A DNA stretch of 23,252 nucleotides from Nitrospirae bacterium RBG_13_39_12 (GTDB taxonomy: Bacteria; Nitrospirota; Thermodesulfovibrionia; Thermodesulfovibrionales; SM23-35), in contig MHEF01000070.1 in NCBI GenBank assembly GCA_001805125.1, positions 1,793-25,044 on the forward strand, read 5' to 3'. Both the position numbers and the translations under genes were made by a program. This document shows positions 13,110 through 21,009 of the stretch, one piece after another (position 1 is the stretch's first letter; each line of letters begins with the position of its first letter). The notes beneath the pieces were generated by a model. It saw only the letters and a list, made by a program, of their open reading frames with translations, searched no databases and was not told the origin of the DNA.

Positions 13110-13297
13110 TAAACTGCCTTCTTAACCATCCCTGACCGGAGACACCTGGTACATACATAAAGCCTTTTAATCCCGGTATCAGTAATTACACGTATCCTTT
13201 GCAGGTTAGGCAATATCTGTTTCTTGGTTTTTTTATTAGAGTGGCTGACATTATTACCGACTATCCTTTGTTTCCCGCATACAGAACAACTAGCCAT
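13109..13297 (-). CDS. rpmB: 50S ribosomal protein L28
   Basis: This 62-residue zinc-containing (C+) L28 has C4/C7 at the start (MASCSVCGKQ) and C49/C52 near the end (YVCTRCLRSG). The core NNVSHSNKKTKKQILPNLQ is diagnostic. It is a component of the large ribosomal subunit. The ATG is preceded by GAGGGAGGA. It is the first gene of a two-gene minus-strand unit with dciA and is divergent from infB. Confidence 0.97.
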   Translation of the reverse strand: MASCSVCGKQRIVGNNVSHSNKKTKKQILPNLQRIRVITDTGIKRLYVCTRCLRSGMVKKAV

Positions 13298-13343
13298 TTT
13301 CTTTATCCTCCCTCAAACGTTCATTGCATTAAAAAGGTTTATT

Positions 13344-13372
13344 ATGATAACATGTTGTGTTTAATGTTACAA
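13344..13372 (-). promoter_or_regulatory. Extended -10 promoter of rpmB-dciA
   Basis: On the minus strand TTGTAA (13372-13367) and TATCAT (13349-13344, 5/6) are separated by 17 bp. The -10 is preceded by TGT, giving an extended -10. The expected start near 13337 leaves a leader of about 40 nt before the rpmB ATG. Confidence 0.55.
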
Positions 13373-13402
13373 GGATTACTTGTGAAAAAATAATTAATAG
13401 TT

Positions 13403-13441
13403 AGTGAATGAAAAAGTGTAGAAACAACTCTTCATTTCACT
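13403..13441. promoter_or_regulatory. Imperfect hairpin/inverted repeat upstream of infB
   Basis: AGTGAATGAA (13403-13412) and TTCATTTCACT (13431-13441) are inverted repeats with one bulged base, separated by 18 bp, ending 38 bp before the infB ATG. It could be a leader hairpin or an operator; no T-tract follows, so it is not a typical terminator. No confident infB promoter was found. Confidence 0.35.
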
Positions 13442-13479
13442 CCTGTTGATATCTTATCGGAAAGTAGAGCGTAAGAATA

Positions 13480-15786
13480 ATGTCAAAGATAAGAATTTAT
13501 GAACTGGCAAAAAAGTTAGGTCTTACAAGCAAGACTATACTCGGCGAGATTTCAAAGCTCGGGATAAAAGGTAAAATCCATACTTCCAGCATTGAAACTG
13601 AAATCGCCAAAAAAATAGAAGACATATTCCGAAAGAAGTCTGTTAAACTACCACAAAAAGTTGTCCCTAAGAGAGATTTAGCTGTAAAAAAACCTGTTAA
13701 GCCTTCAGTTGAGAAATTACCTAAGGAAAAAGCAGGACCAACCAAACCTGAAATTGAAGAAGAGCCTGAAATACTGCCTGAGATTGCGAAACATGAGGAA
13801 CAATTGCCTCCAGAGGAAGAAGAATTAAAGATTCCTGATAGATTCAAAAAGGAAATAGAAACTGAAAAGATGGAGAAGTTCAAGACAAAACCAGGAATGC
13901 AAAGGGCATTCCAGACTATCAGGAAGATAGAGCCTAAAAGATGGTATGAACAAAAACCGTTCAGGAAGTCAGGGAAGGTTAAAACATTTCATAAAGAAGA
14001 ACGAAAACCCTATATCCAGCCCGTATTGCCAAGGAAGAAGATACTTAAACTGCCCGAGGGGGTGACTGTAAAGGAATTCGCAGAAATTATTAGTGTCAAG
14101 CTGTCTGATGTTATAAAGAAGTTTATGGAATTGGGATATATGCCAACAATAAACCAGTCTGTTGACACCGATGCAGCATTGTTAGTTGCAGACAGTTTTG
14201 GAATAAAACTTGAACCCTATCCTGTTGAGGAAGATACTGTTGTTGAAGAGGCACCTGAAGATATTGATAAATTATTGCCACGACCTCCTGTTATAACCAT
14301 AATGGGTCATGTTGACCATGGTAAAACATCTCTCCTCGATGCAATACGGGAAACAAAGGTTACAGAGACCGAGGCCGGTGGCATCACACAACATATTGGC
14401 GCATATAAAATTAATCTGAAGAAAAAAGATATAGTATTCCTGGATACCCCAGGTCATGAGGCATTTACCTCAATGAGGGCAAGGGGAGCAAAAGTTACAG
14501 ATATAGTAGTTCTTGTCGTAGCTGCAGATGATGGTGTAATGCCCCAGACTATTGAGGCCATTAACCATGCTAAGGCAGCTAACGTTGCAATTGTTATAGC
14601 GATAAACAAGATCGATAAACCAGAAGCAAACATTTCAAAGGTGAAAAATGAGCTTGCAGAGCATGGCATAATCTCGGAAGAATGGGGTGGTAAAAACATC
14701 TTTGTCGAGGTATCTGCAAAAAAACGTTTGGGAATTGAACACCTGCTTGAAATGATACTGCTGCAGGCAGAGGTAATGGAACTGAAAGCCAATCCTGACA
14801 GGAAAGCACGCGGCACAATTATCGAGGCGAAGCTTGATAAAGGCAGAGGGCCGGTTGCTACTGTGCTTGTTCAATCAGGTAACCTCAATATTGGTGACGC
14901 ATTTCTTGCAGGTATCCATGCAGGAAAGGTAAGGGCATTAATCGACGATACCGGCAAAAGGATTTCCAATGCAGGACCTTCGACCCCTGTTGAGGTAATC
15001 GGATTCCAGGATGTGCCGTCTGCGGGAGATATCTTTACAGTTGTTGAAGAAGAAAAAAGGGCAAGGCAGATTGCTCTCGCAAGGCAGCAGAAACAAAAAT
15101 TTGCAGATGTTGAAAAGACAAGAAAACTTACCCTCGATGAACTGTACGCAAAGATAAAAGAGGGAATGATAAAAGAGCTTAATATAATTATAAAGGGTGA
15201 TGTCCAGGGGTCTGTTGAAGCTATAAAAGAAGCCTTGGAAAATATTATACATCCACAGGTAAAGGTCAAGGTTATTCACTCATCTGTTGGCGGCATTAAT
15301 GAATCGGATGTTATGCTTGCAGCTGCCTCAAGTGCAATTATAATAGGTTTCAATGTAAGACCCGATCCCGTTGTCTCACAGACTGCGGAAAAAGAAGGCG
15401 TTGATATCAGACTCTATAATGTGATATACGAAGCAATCGATAATGTTAAAAAAGCATTGGAAGGACTCCTTGAACCTATGCTTAAAGAGAAAGCGATTGG
15501 CAGGGCAGAAGTACGTGAAACATTTGCGATATCAAGGATTGGAACAATTGCAGGTTGTTATGTGCTCGATGGATATATAGTCCGCTCAAGTGACGGCATA
15601 AGGGTTATCCGGGACAGTATTATTGTGTACGAAGGCAAGATTGCTTCCCTTAAAAGATTTAAAGAAGATGTAAAAGAAGTACAGGCGGGATACGAGTGCG
15701 GCATAGTAATAGAAAATTTTAATGATATCAAGGTTGGAGATATTTTAGAGGCTTATATTATTGAAAAGGTAGCTGCAAAGCTTTAA
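13480..15786 (+). CDS. infB: Translation initiation factor IF-2
   Basis: This 768-residue GTPase positions initiator fMet-tRNA on the 30S subunit. There are two IF2-N modules, at residues about 2-53 (KIRIYELAKKLGLTSKTIL) and about 190-245 (LPEGVTVKEFAEIISVKLSD), with a charged Lys/Glu/Pro-rich linker between. The G domain has G1 GHVDHGKT (276-283), G3 DTPGHE (from 322) and G4 NKID (376-379), followed by domains II-IV. Upstream there is only a weak ribosome-binding site. The usual upstream partners nusA and rimP are missing; instead rpmB is divergent. rbfA begins 2 bp after the stop. Confidence 0.98.
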   Translation: MSKIRIYELAKKLGLTSKTILGEISKLGIKGKIHTSSIETEIAKKIEDIFRKKSVKLPQKVVPKRDLAVKKPVKPSVEKLPKEKAGPTKPEIEEEPEILPEIAKHEEQLPPEEEELKIPDRFKKEIETEKMEKFKTKPGMQRAFQTIRKIEPKRWYEQKPFRKSGKVKTFHKEERKPYIQPVLPRKKILKLPEGVTVKEFAEIISVKLSDVIKKFMELGYMPTINQSVDTDAALLVADSFGIKLEPYPVEEDTVVEEAPEDIDKLLPRPPVITIMGHVDHGKTSLLDAIRETKVTETEAGGITQHIGAYKINLKKKDIVFLDTPGHEAFTSMRARGAKVTDIVVLVVAADDGVMPQTIEAINHAKAANVAIVIAINKIDKPEANISKVKNELAEHGIISEEWGGKNIFVEVSAKKRLGIEHLLEMILLQAEVMELKANPDRKARGTIIEAKLDKGRGPVATVLVQSGNLNIGDAFLAGIHAGKVRALIDDTGKRISNAGPSTPVEVIGFQDVPSAGDIFTVVEEEKRARQIALARQQKQKFADVEKTRKLTLDELYAKIKEGMIKELNIIIKGDVQGSVEAIKEALENIIHPQVKVKVIHSSVGGINESDVMLAAASSAIIIGFNVRPDPVVSQTAEKEGVDIRLYNVIYEAIDNVKKALEGLLEPMLKEKAIGRAEVRETFAISRIGTIAGCYVLDGYIVRSSDGIRVIRDSIIVYEGKIASLKRFKEDVKEVQAGYECGIVIENFNDIKVGDILEAYIIEKVAAKL

Positions 15787-15788
15787 TT

Positions 15789-16148
15789 ATGCTTCCATAT
15801 AAACGTTCTCAGAGGGTCAGTGATCTTCTGAGAGAGGAAATAGCAGACATAGCCATCCATAGACTTAAAGACCCGCGAATCGGATTCATAACAATTACAG
15901 GAGTTGATGTCACGGATGATATTAAAATGGCAAAGATCTTTGTAAGTGTGCTAAAAAATGAAGATAAGAAAACCACACTTGATATATTGAATTCTGCAAA
16001 AAGTTTTATACGCTCTGAACTATCAAAAAGACTCAGGATGAAATCCATACCCAGTATTGAGTTCATGCTCGATAGCTCGATCGAGTATGGGGACAAGATA
16101 GACAAACTATTAAAAAAGATAGAAGAGCAAGGTGAAGGAAATAGATAA
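15789..16148 (+). CDS. rbfA: Ribosome-binding factor A
   Basis: This 119-residue KH-type protein is needed for late 30S maturation. The start LPYKRSQRVSDLLREEIADI and the following LKDPRIGFITITGVDVTDD are diagnostic of RbfA, as is RLRMKSIPSIEFMLDSS in the second half. The ATG lies 2 bp after the infB stop, and the 3' end overlaps the next gene by 17 bp, so it is translationally embedded in the infB operon. Length is normal. Confidence 0.96.
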   Translation: MLPYKRSQRVSDLLREEIADIAIHRLKDPRIGFITITGVDVTDDIKMAKIFVSVLKNEDKKTTLDILNSAKSFIRSELSKRLRMKSIPSIEFMLDSSIEYGDKIDKLLKKIEEQGEGNR

Positions 16149-17106
16149 ATCCAAAGCTCTGAAGGTTCCTCGAGAGCTGCTCTCATTTTTAAAGAAGGAA
16201 GACAAGTTCTTGATAGCTACCCATATTAATCCGGAGGCTGATGCAATTGGTTCTTCCATTGCTCTCTCAATGGCACTGGAAACTCTTGGCAAAAAGACCA
16301 TTCTTTATGACAAAGATAATATCCCCGATTTTTATCATTTCCTTCCCGGCTATAAAAAGTTTAAAAATTCAATACCACCGAAAATCAGCCGTCAGTCACC
16401 TGTTGTTCTTTTAGATTGCAATAGTCTGGAGAGGGCCGGAATTGAAGGACTGAACTTCAGGCATTCTGCTGTTATAGACCACCATAAAACAGAAGGATTC
16501 TACGGCGATATAAGATGGATTAAGCCAGAAGCGGCAGCGACCGGAATAATGATATTTTATTTGTTAAAGAAATTAGGCATTAAAATTACAAAAGATATTG
16601 CTATAAACCTTTATTCTGCTATTGCCGTTGATACAGGGACATTCAGATACAGCAACACATCTGCAGAAGTTTTAAGAGTTAGTGCTGAACTTATAGATGC
16701 CGGTGCAAATGCATCATATGTATCAAAGCATCTTTATGAAATATGGTCTGAAAAAAGATTCGCTTTATTTATAAGTACATTAAATACCCTTGAAATAAGA
16801 GATTATATCGCTATGACCTTTGTTACGAGAGAGATGTTTAAAAAAACAGGCACAGGACCTGCAGACACTGAGAATTTTTCCAGTTTTCCAAGGATGATGA
16901 AGGATATTAAAATATCAGCTTTTTTCAGGGAGGTAAGTAATAATTACTGGAAAGTAAGTTTACGATCCAGGGGTAATATAGATGTTGCAAGAATCGCGAA
17001 GCTTTTTGAAGGTGGCGGTCACAAAAACGCATCGGGTTATAAGATAAAGTCAAATCTCGAATCTGCAAAGAAATCTTTGATAAAAGCGGTTAGAAGTTAC
17101 ATGTAA
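16132..17106 (+). CDS. nrnA: DHH-family phosphoesterase, NrnA-like (nanoRNase / pAp phosphatase)
   Basis: This 324-residue protein has the DHH/DHHA1 layout. Motif I is THINPEADAIGSS (H31, E35, D37), motif II LLDCNS, motif III VIDHHKT (the DHH), motif IV AVDTGTFRYSNT, and the DHHA1 domain ends in GGGHKNASGY. NrnA enzymes degrade short oligoribonucleotides and dephosphorylate 3'-phosphoadenosine 5'-phosphate. Position E35 is normally Asp in motif I, so one metal ligand is conservatively changed. The start GTG 16132 overlaps rbfA by 17 bp. The position between rbfA and truB is common for this gene. Activity on c-di-AMP or pGpG is possible but cannot be told from sequence. Confidence 0.93.
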   Translation: MKEIDKSKALKVPRELLSFLKKEDKFLIATHINPEADAIGSSIALSMALETLGKKTILYDKDNIPDFYHFLPGYKKFKNSIPPKISRQSPVVLLDCNSLERAGIEGLNFRHSAVIDHHKTEGFYGDIRWIKPEAAATGIMIFYLLKKLGIKITKDIAINLYSAIAVDTGTFRYSNTSAEVLRVSAELIDAGANASYVSKHLYEIWSEKRFALFISTLNTLEIRDYIAMTFVTREMFKKTGTGPADTENFSSFPRMMKDIKISAFFREVSNNYWKVSLRSRGNIDVARIAKLFEGGGHKNASGYKIKSNLESAKKSLIKAVRSYM

Positions 17107-17111
17107 TAATT

Positions 17112-17139
17112 TTGATGCTGCATTATTTAACGATATAAT
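17112..17139 (+). promoter_or_regulatory. Possible internal promoter of truB, with overlapping palindrome
   Basis: TTGATG (17112-17117) and a perfect TATAAT (17134-17139) are 16 bp apart. The inverted repeat TGCATTAT (17119-17126) / ATAATGCA (17135-17142) covers the -10 and could be an operator or a weak hairpin. A start near 17146 would give a leader of about 78 nt. Confidence 0.4.
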
Positions 17140-17223
17140 GCAACTAAAAGTTCAGTCCGCATATTCTTAATTTTACAAACGGTTTTTTAAACTCAGGAGA
17201 CTTGCTATTCAGCGGGGTATTTA

Positions 17224-18162
17224 ATGGATGCAGAAAATGTCGTTATAAATCTAAATAAAACTGAAAACATATCGTCACAGAGAGCTGTAACTAAGGTAAA
17301 ACGGCTTTTTTCAGCAGGAAAGGCAGGACATGCGGGAACACTTGACCCGATAGCAACCGGCGTGCTTATTATATGTCTGAATGAAGCAACAAAGTTTACC
17401 AGATTTTTATCAGACCTTGATAAGGAATATCTTGTGCGGTTAAAACTCGGTGAAAAAACCGATACATATGATTCCACAGGCAGAATACTAAAAAAAACAG
17501 ACTATACTTTTTTAAAAGAGATTGACATAAGGAAAACACTGGATCAATTTACAGGTCAGGTGAAACAGATCCCGCCAATGTATTCTGCAGTAAAAATGAA
17601 CGGACAGCCCCTTTACAAACTTGCAAGAAAAGGAATAGAAATAAACAGACCGGAGAGAACAGTTAATATTTACAAAATGGAAATTGTATATTTTGCCATG
17701 CCTTATGTTGATTTTAGGATATCGTGTTCGAAAGGAACTTATATTAGAACTCTTTGCGATGATGTTGGAAATGCCCTTGGTGTTGGTGCACATATGGTTT
17801 CATTAGTGCGGACTAAGGTGGGTATCTTCAGGATTGAGAATTCGGCTTCAATTGAAGATCTAAAATGCCGAAAAGATTCCATATATTCAATAGATTCTGC
17901 GATTTCACATCTAAGAGAGGTAATACTCGATGAGGATTCTTATTATAAGGCAAGGAATGGTATGCCCGTTGTTTCCCCATGGTTAGACAGAGAAGGATTT
18001 GAGAGAAGTGAGGGATGGGTATCATGCAAAAATGTAAATTTTAATCAATATGTAAGGCTTAAAAGCCCTGATAATATCTTATTCGGTATAGGAAAAATTA
18101 AAAAAAATAAAAATAATTATGATGATATTATAGAAATCGAAAGGCTTCTAAGGACTCTTTAA
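17224..18162 (+). CDS. truB: tRNA pseudouridine(55) synthase
   Basis: This 312-residue enzyme makes pseudouridine 55 in the T loop of tRNAs. The catalytic motif GHAGTLDPIATGVL contains the nucleophile Asp41. Further family blocks are the KEYLVRLKLGEKTDTYDSTG segment, PPMYSAVKMNGQPLYKLARKG and CSKGTYIRTLCDDVG. The N-terminus is slightly unusual (VVINLNKTENISS in place of the common INLDKPKGMTS). The ribosome-binding site is weak (GCGGGG). It ends the infB-rbfA-nrnA-truB cluster; rpsO, which often follows, is absent and a type IV pilus operon starts instead. The C-terminal part is lysine-rich and diverged. Confidence 0.95.
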   Translation: MDAENVVINLNKTENISSQRAVTKVKRLFSAGKAGHAGTLDPIATGVLIICLNEATKFTRFLSDLDKEYLVRLKLGEKTDTYDSTGRILKKTDYTFLKEIDIRKTLDQFTGQVKQIPPMYSAVKMNGQPLYKLARKGIEINRPERTVNIYKMEIVYFAMPYVDFRISCSKGTYIRTLCDDVGNALGVGAHMVSLVRTKVGIFRIENSASIEDLKCRKDSIYSIDSAISHLREVILDEDSYYKARNGMPVVSPWLDREGFERSEGWVSCKNVNFNQYVRLKSPDNILFGIGKIKKNKNNYDDIIEIERLLRTL

Positions 18163-18208
18163 ATTATGAAGTTAAATAAAAATCAAAAAAGGTCTTAATG
18201 CTCTTTTT

Positions 18209-18224
18209 TGTGATTTACGTCACA
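18209..18224. promoter_or_regulatory. CRP/FNR-type palindrome upstream of pilM
   Basis: TGTGATTTACGTCACA is an exact match to the CRP half-site layout TGTGA-N6-TCACA. It lies about 100 bp upstream of the predicted pilM transcript start. A CRP/FNR-superfamily regulator is the natural candidate, but whether the genome encodes one with this specificity is not visible here. Confidence 0.4.
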
Positions 18225-18283
18225 TTGTTAAACTAATTTATTAATATTTATCTCGAATCTTCTTATTTATATTAAAAAAATAC

Positions 18284-18312
18284 TTGACAAGATATTATTT
18301 TTCTGGTATTCA
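18284..18312 (+). promoter_or_regulatory. Probable promoter of the pilMNOPQ operon
   Basis: A perfect TTGACA (18284-18289) is followed after 17 bp by TATTCA (18307-18312), a weak -10 preceded by TGG, giving an extended -10. The predicted start falls at or next to the pilM ATG (18320), and no Shine-Dalgarno sequence precedes that ATG. Confidence 0.5.
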
Positions 18313-18319
18313 ATAAGCT

Positions 18320-19357
18320 ATGGTATTCGGTAGGAAAAGTTCTATCGGATTGGACATTGGCTCAGGTTATCTTAAGGTTGTACAACTTAAAGATACAAAA
18401 GGTGGATATGAACTTGAGCTGTTTGATATGGTGCCCCTTTTGCCTGAACTTATTGTTGACGGTTCGATAATAGACTCTCTTCGGCTTGTCGATTCCCTAA
18501 AGGAATTGATAAGAAAAGCAAAAATAAAGACCAAAGAAGCTGCTATTAGCATGGCCGGTCACTCTTCCGTAATAATCAAAAGAGTATCCTTACCTGAGAT
18601 GTCCGAAGAGGAACTATCCGAATCCATAAAATTCGAGGCAGAGCAGTATATACCATTCGATATAGACGATGTAAACCTTGACTTCCAGATCCTTGGACCA
18701 AAAGAGGAACCTGGTCAGATGGACGTTATCCTCGTTGCAATAAAGAAAGATATAATAAATGAATACCTGACAGTTGTTAAAGAGTCAGGTCTTAACGCCC
18801 TGATAGTTGATGTTAATTCATTCGCGCTTGAAAATATTTATGAGGTTAATTATGAAATTGAGCCGGACAAAAACATTGCTTTAGTGAATATCGGAGCAAG
18901 TACAATAAACTTGAACATCCTAAAAGGTGGTATCTCAGTTTTTACAAGAGATAGTGCGGTCGGAAGCAATCTGCACACAGAGGCTCTGCAAAGGGAGTTT
19001 AATCTGACTTTTGAGGTAGCTGAAAGGCTTAAAAAAGGTGAGCCGGTAGAGAATGTAACCCCACAGGATGCCCTTTCTGTTATGGATTTAGCATCAGAGG
19101 AAATAATTGGAGAAGTTAATCGTTCATTAGAGTATTTCCATGAAGAAATTAATGAAGTGATTCTTAGCGGAGGCTGTGCTCTCATAAAGGATTTCCCACG
19201 AATCCTCGCAGATAAAATAGGGATAGAAGTAAGGGTCATGGAACCCTTTAAAAACATTAAGATACCGAAAAGATTTGATGTAACCTATATTGAAGAACTG
19301 GGCCCGATAGCAGCTGTAGCAGCTGGATTAGCCCTGAGGCGTCCTGGTGACAGATGA
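18320..19357 (+). CDS. pilM: Type IV pilus assembly ATPase-like protein PilM
   Basis: This 345-residue cytoplasmic actin-like protein of the type IV pilus alignment complex has the phosphate-1 motif GLDIGSGYLKVVQL near the N-terminus. The SHS2-like segment follows (VSLPEMSEEELSESIKFEAEQYIPF), with later nucleotide-binding motifs NIGASTINLNIL and ILSGGCALIKDF. PilM binds the cytoplasmic N-terminus of PilN, which here carries the expected VNLIP motif. The stop overlaps the pilN start in ATGA. It is the first gene of five, with no ribosome-binding site upstream of the ATG. Confidence 0.96.
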   Translation: MVFGRKSSIGLDIGSGYLKVVQLKDTKGGYELELFDMVPLLPELIVDGSIIDSLRLVDSLKELIRKAKIKTKEAAISMAGHSSVIIKRVSLPEMSEEELSESIKFEAEQYIPFDIDDVNLDFQILGPKEEPGQMDVILVAIKKDIINEYLTVVKESGLNALIVDVNSFALENIYEVNYEIEPDKNIALVNIGASTINLNILKGGISVFTRDSAVGSNLHTEALQREFNLTFEVAERLKKGEPVENVTPQDALSVMDLASEEIIGEVNRSLEYFHEEINEVILSGGCALIKDFPRILADKIGIEVRVMEPFKNIKIPKRFDVTYIEELGPIAAVAAGLALRRPGDR

Positions 19358-19893
19358 TTAAGGTAAACCTTATACCTTTAAAGAGGAAAAAGAAGGCTAA
19401 ACCGATACCTGCATTCATAATTATCATGGTGATTGCAACGCTCATTGCAGGCGTTGTAATGGCATATCTCACTTTCTTTTATAGCTCTCAGCTGAATGCA
19501 AGAAAGACGAAATTTGCAGATAATGAGAGATTGATAGCAGAGCTAAAGGAGAAGATAAAAGCGGTAGAAAATTTTGAAAAGCTTAACAGGACCATCCAGC
19601 AGAGGAATGAAATTATCGAACAGCTCAGTAAGAACAAGAGTGTTCCTGTCAAGGTTCTAGATGAAATAAGTGATATTATACCAACCGGCATCTGGATTTC
19701 AGCAATGACTGCATCCGGTGCAAACATATCGTTAAGCGGTTATGGCTTTACAAATCCTGATATTGTCGCATTTGTGGATAATGTGAAGAATTCAAGCATG
19801 TTCACTGAAGTTTACCTGCAGGAATCAGTTAGTACAATCGTGGAAAAAATTCCACTTTATATGTTTAAACTAACTTTTAACGTTAAGGCATGA
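19354..19893 (+). CDS. pilN: Type IV pilus inner-membrane protein PilN
   Basis: This 179-residue bitopic membrane protein has a short cytoplasmic N-terminus MIKVNLIPLKRKKK containing the conserved PilM-binding NLxP motif. One transmembrane helix (about residues 20-43, FIIIMVIATLIAGVVMAYL) follows, then a periplasmic coiled coil (about 50-90) and a ferredoxin-like fold (GIWISAMTASGANISLSGYG). With PilO it forms the inner-membrane heterodimer that links PilM to PilP/PilQ. It overlaps pilM by 4 bp and is one base from pilO. Confidence 0.95.
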   Translation: MIKVNLIPLKRKKKAKPIPAFIIIMVIATLIAGVVMAYLTFFYSSQLNARKTKFADNERLIAELKEKIKAVENFEKLNRTIQQRNEIIEQLSKNKSVPVKVLDEISDIIPTGIWISAMTASGANISLSGYGFTNPDIVAFVDNVKNSSMFTEVYLQESVSTIVEKIPLYMFKLTFNVKA

Positions 19894-19894
19894 T

Positions 19895-20491
19895 ATGGCT
19901 CTAAAGATTAAACTCGATATTAATAAAATACCTTCATACGCAAAGATTATAATTGCAATAATACCTGCTATAATTATTGTAGTTGCTGTTTATTTCATTG
20001 GTATCTCACCTAAAAGCAAAGAGATTAAGTCCTATGATGAAAAAATATCACAACAGGATGCTGAGATAGCTAAGAGTCAGTTGAAGGCTGAAAAACTCCC
20101 GCAACTAACCTCGGAAAATGAGAAACTCAGGAAAAAACTCAACGCATTGAAAGAGCAGTTGCCTGAAGAGAAGGAAGTGTCCAGCTTGCTGAGACAGGTG
20201 TCAGAACTTGCCCTCAGGTCAGGGCTTAAAATATTATCCTGGAAACCGCAGGCAAAGAGCACTCACCCAAGCGGAATAGTATATCAGATTCCTGTTAGTG
20301 TGATTCTTGAGGGGAGCTATCACAACCTTGGTTATTTCTATAGCAGCCTGACAAAGCTTAACAGAATAGTAAATATTTCCAACATAAAACTGGGTAACCC
20401 GAAAACAGAAAAAGAGAACGTAATACTTAATATTACGTTTACTGCTACGACGTTTTCAGCAATACCGGAGGAAGAATTAGGCAAAAGCTGA
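19895..20491 (+). CDS. pilO: Type IV pilus inner-membrane protein PilO
   Basis: This 198-residue protein has a cytoplasmic start, a single transmembrane helix (about residues 16-37, AKIIIAIIPAIIIVVAVYFIG), a long coiled coil (about 45-95) and a C-terminal periplasmic domain (SGLKILSWKPQ, then IPVSVILEGSYHNLGYFYSS). That pattern is standard for PilO, the partner of PilN in the alignment complex. The stop TGA shares its last base with the pilP ATG, indicating coupled translation. Confidence 0.95.
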   Translation: MALKIKLDINKIPSYAKIIIAIIPAIIIVVAVYFIGISPKSKEIKSYDEKISQQDAEIAKSQLKAEKLPQLTSENEKLRKKLNALKEQLPEEKEVSSLLRQVSELALRSGLKILSWKPQAKSTHPSGIVYQIPVSVILEGSYHNLGYFYSSLTKLNRIVNISNIKLGNPKTEKENVILNITFTATTFSAIPEEELGKS

Positions 20492-21009
20492 TGGAAAAAA
20501 GAATAATATATTTTACACTGTGTATTTTTCTGGTACTAACCTTTGTTGCCTGTAAAAAAGAGGTAACGACTGTGCAAAAACCGATGGCGGAAAAGACAGG
20601 AATAAAGGGGATGGAAACAGATACAAAAGAATCACAAGAGGCATATAAGGTAACCAAGGAAGAATATTTTTATGAATCAAGAGGAAGGAGAGACCCTTTC
20701 ATGCCCCTTATTGTAATACCAAAGCAAATATCTACTAGGAAGAAAGGATCATCTCCTATGGAAAGTTTTGGAGTAGATGAGATAATTCTGATAGCAATTG
20801 CATCTGATAAAGACAAATATTATGCGCTTGTCTTTTTGCCTGACAAAAAGACTTATACAATTACAGAAGGGATCGCGTTAGGACTTGAAGGCGGCAAGGT
20901 GGATAAGATAACGCCAAACGAAGTAATCATCACGGAATATATCAAAGATTATAGAGGTGAATTAAAACCAAAGGTTACTGAATTGAAACTCCATAAGGAG
21001 GAGGAATAA
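20491..21009 (+). CDS. pilP: Type IV pilus lipoprotein PilP
   Basis: This 172-residue protein has a lipoprotein-type signal peptide ending at FVAC (Cys21), with Phe at -3 rather than the preferred Leu/Val/Ile. The hallmark PilP sequence YESRGRRDPFMPL follows, then a beta-rich domain (EIILIAIASDKDKYYALVF, then TYTITEGIALG). PilP is anchored in the inner membrane and joins PilN/PilO to the secretin PilQ. It overlaps pilO and pilQ by one base each. Confidence 0.94.
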   Translation: MEKRIIYFTLCIFLVLTFVACKKEVTTVQKPMAEKTGIKGMETDTKESQEAYKVTKEEYFYESRGRRDPFMPLIVIPKQISTRKKGSSPMESFGVDEIILIAIASDKDKYYALVFLPDKKTYTITEGIALGLEGGKVDKITPNEVIITEYIKDYRGELKPKVTELKLHKEEE

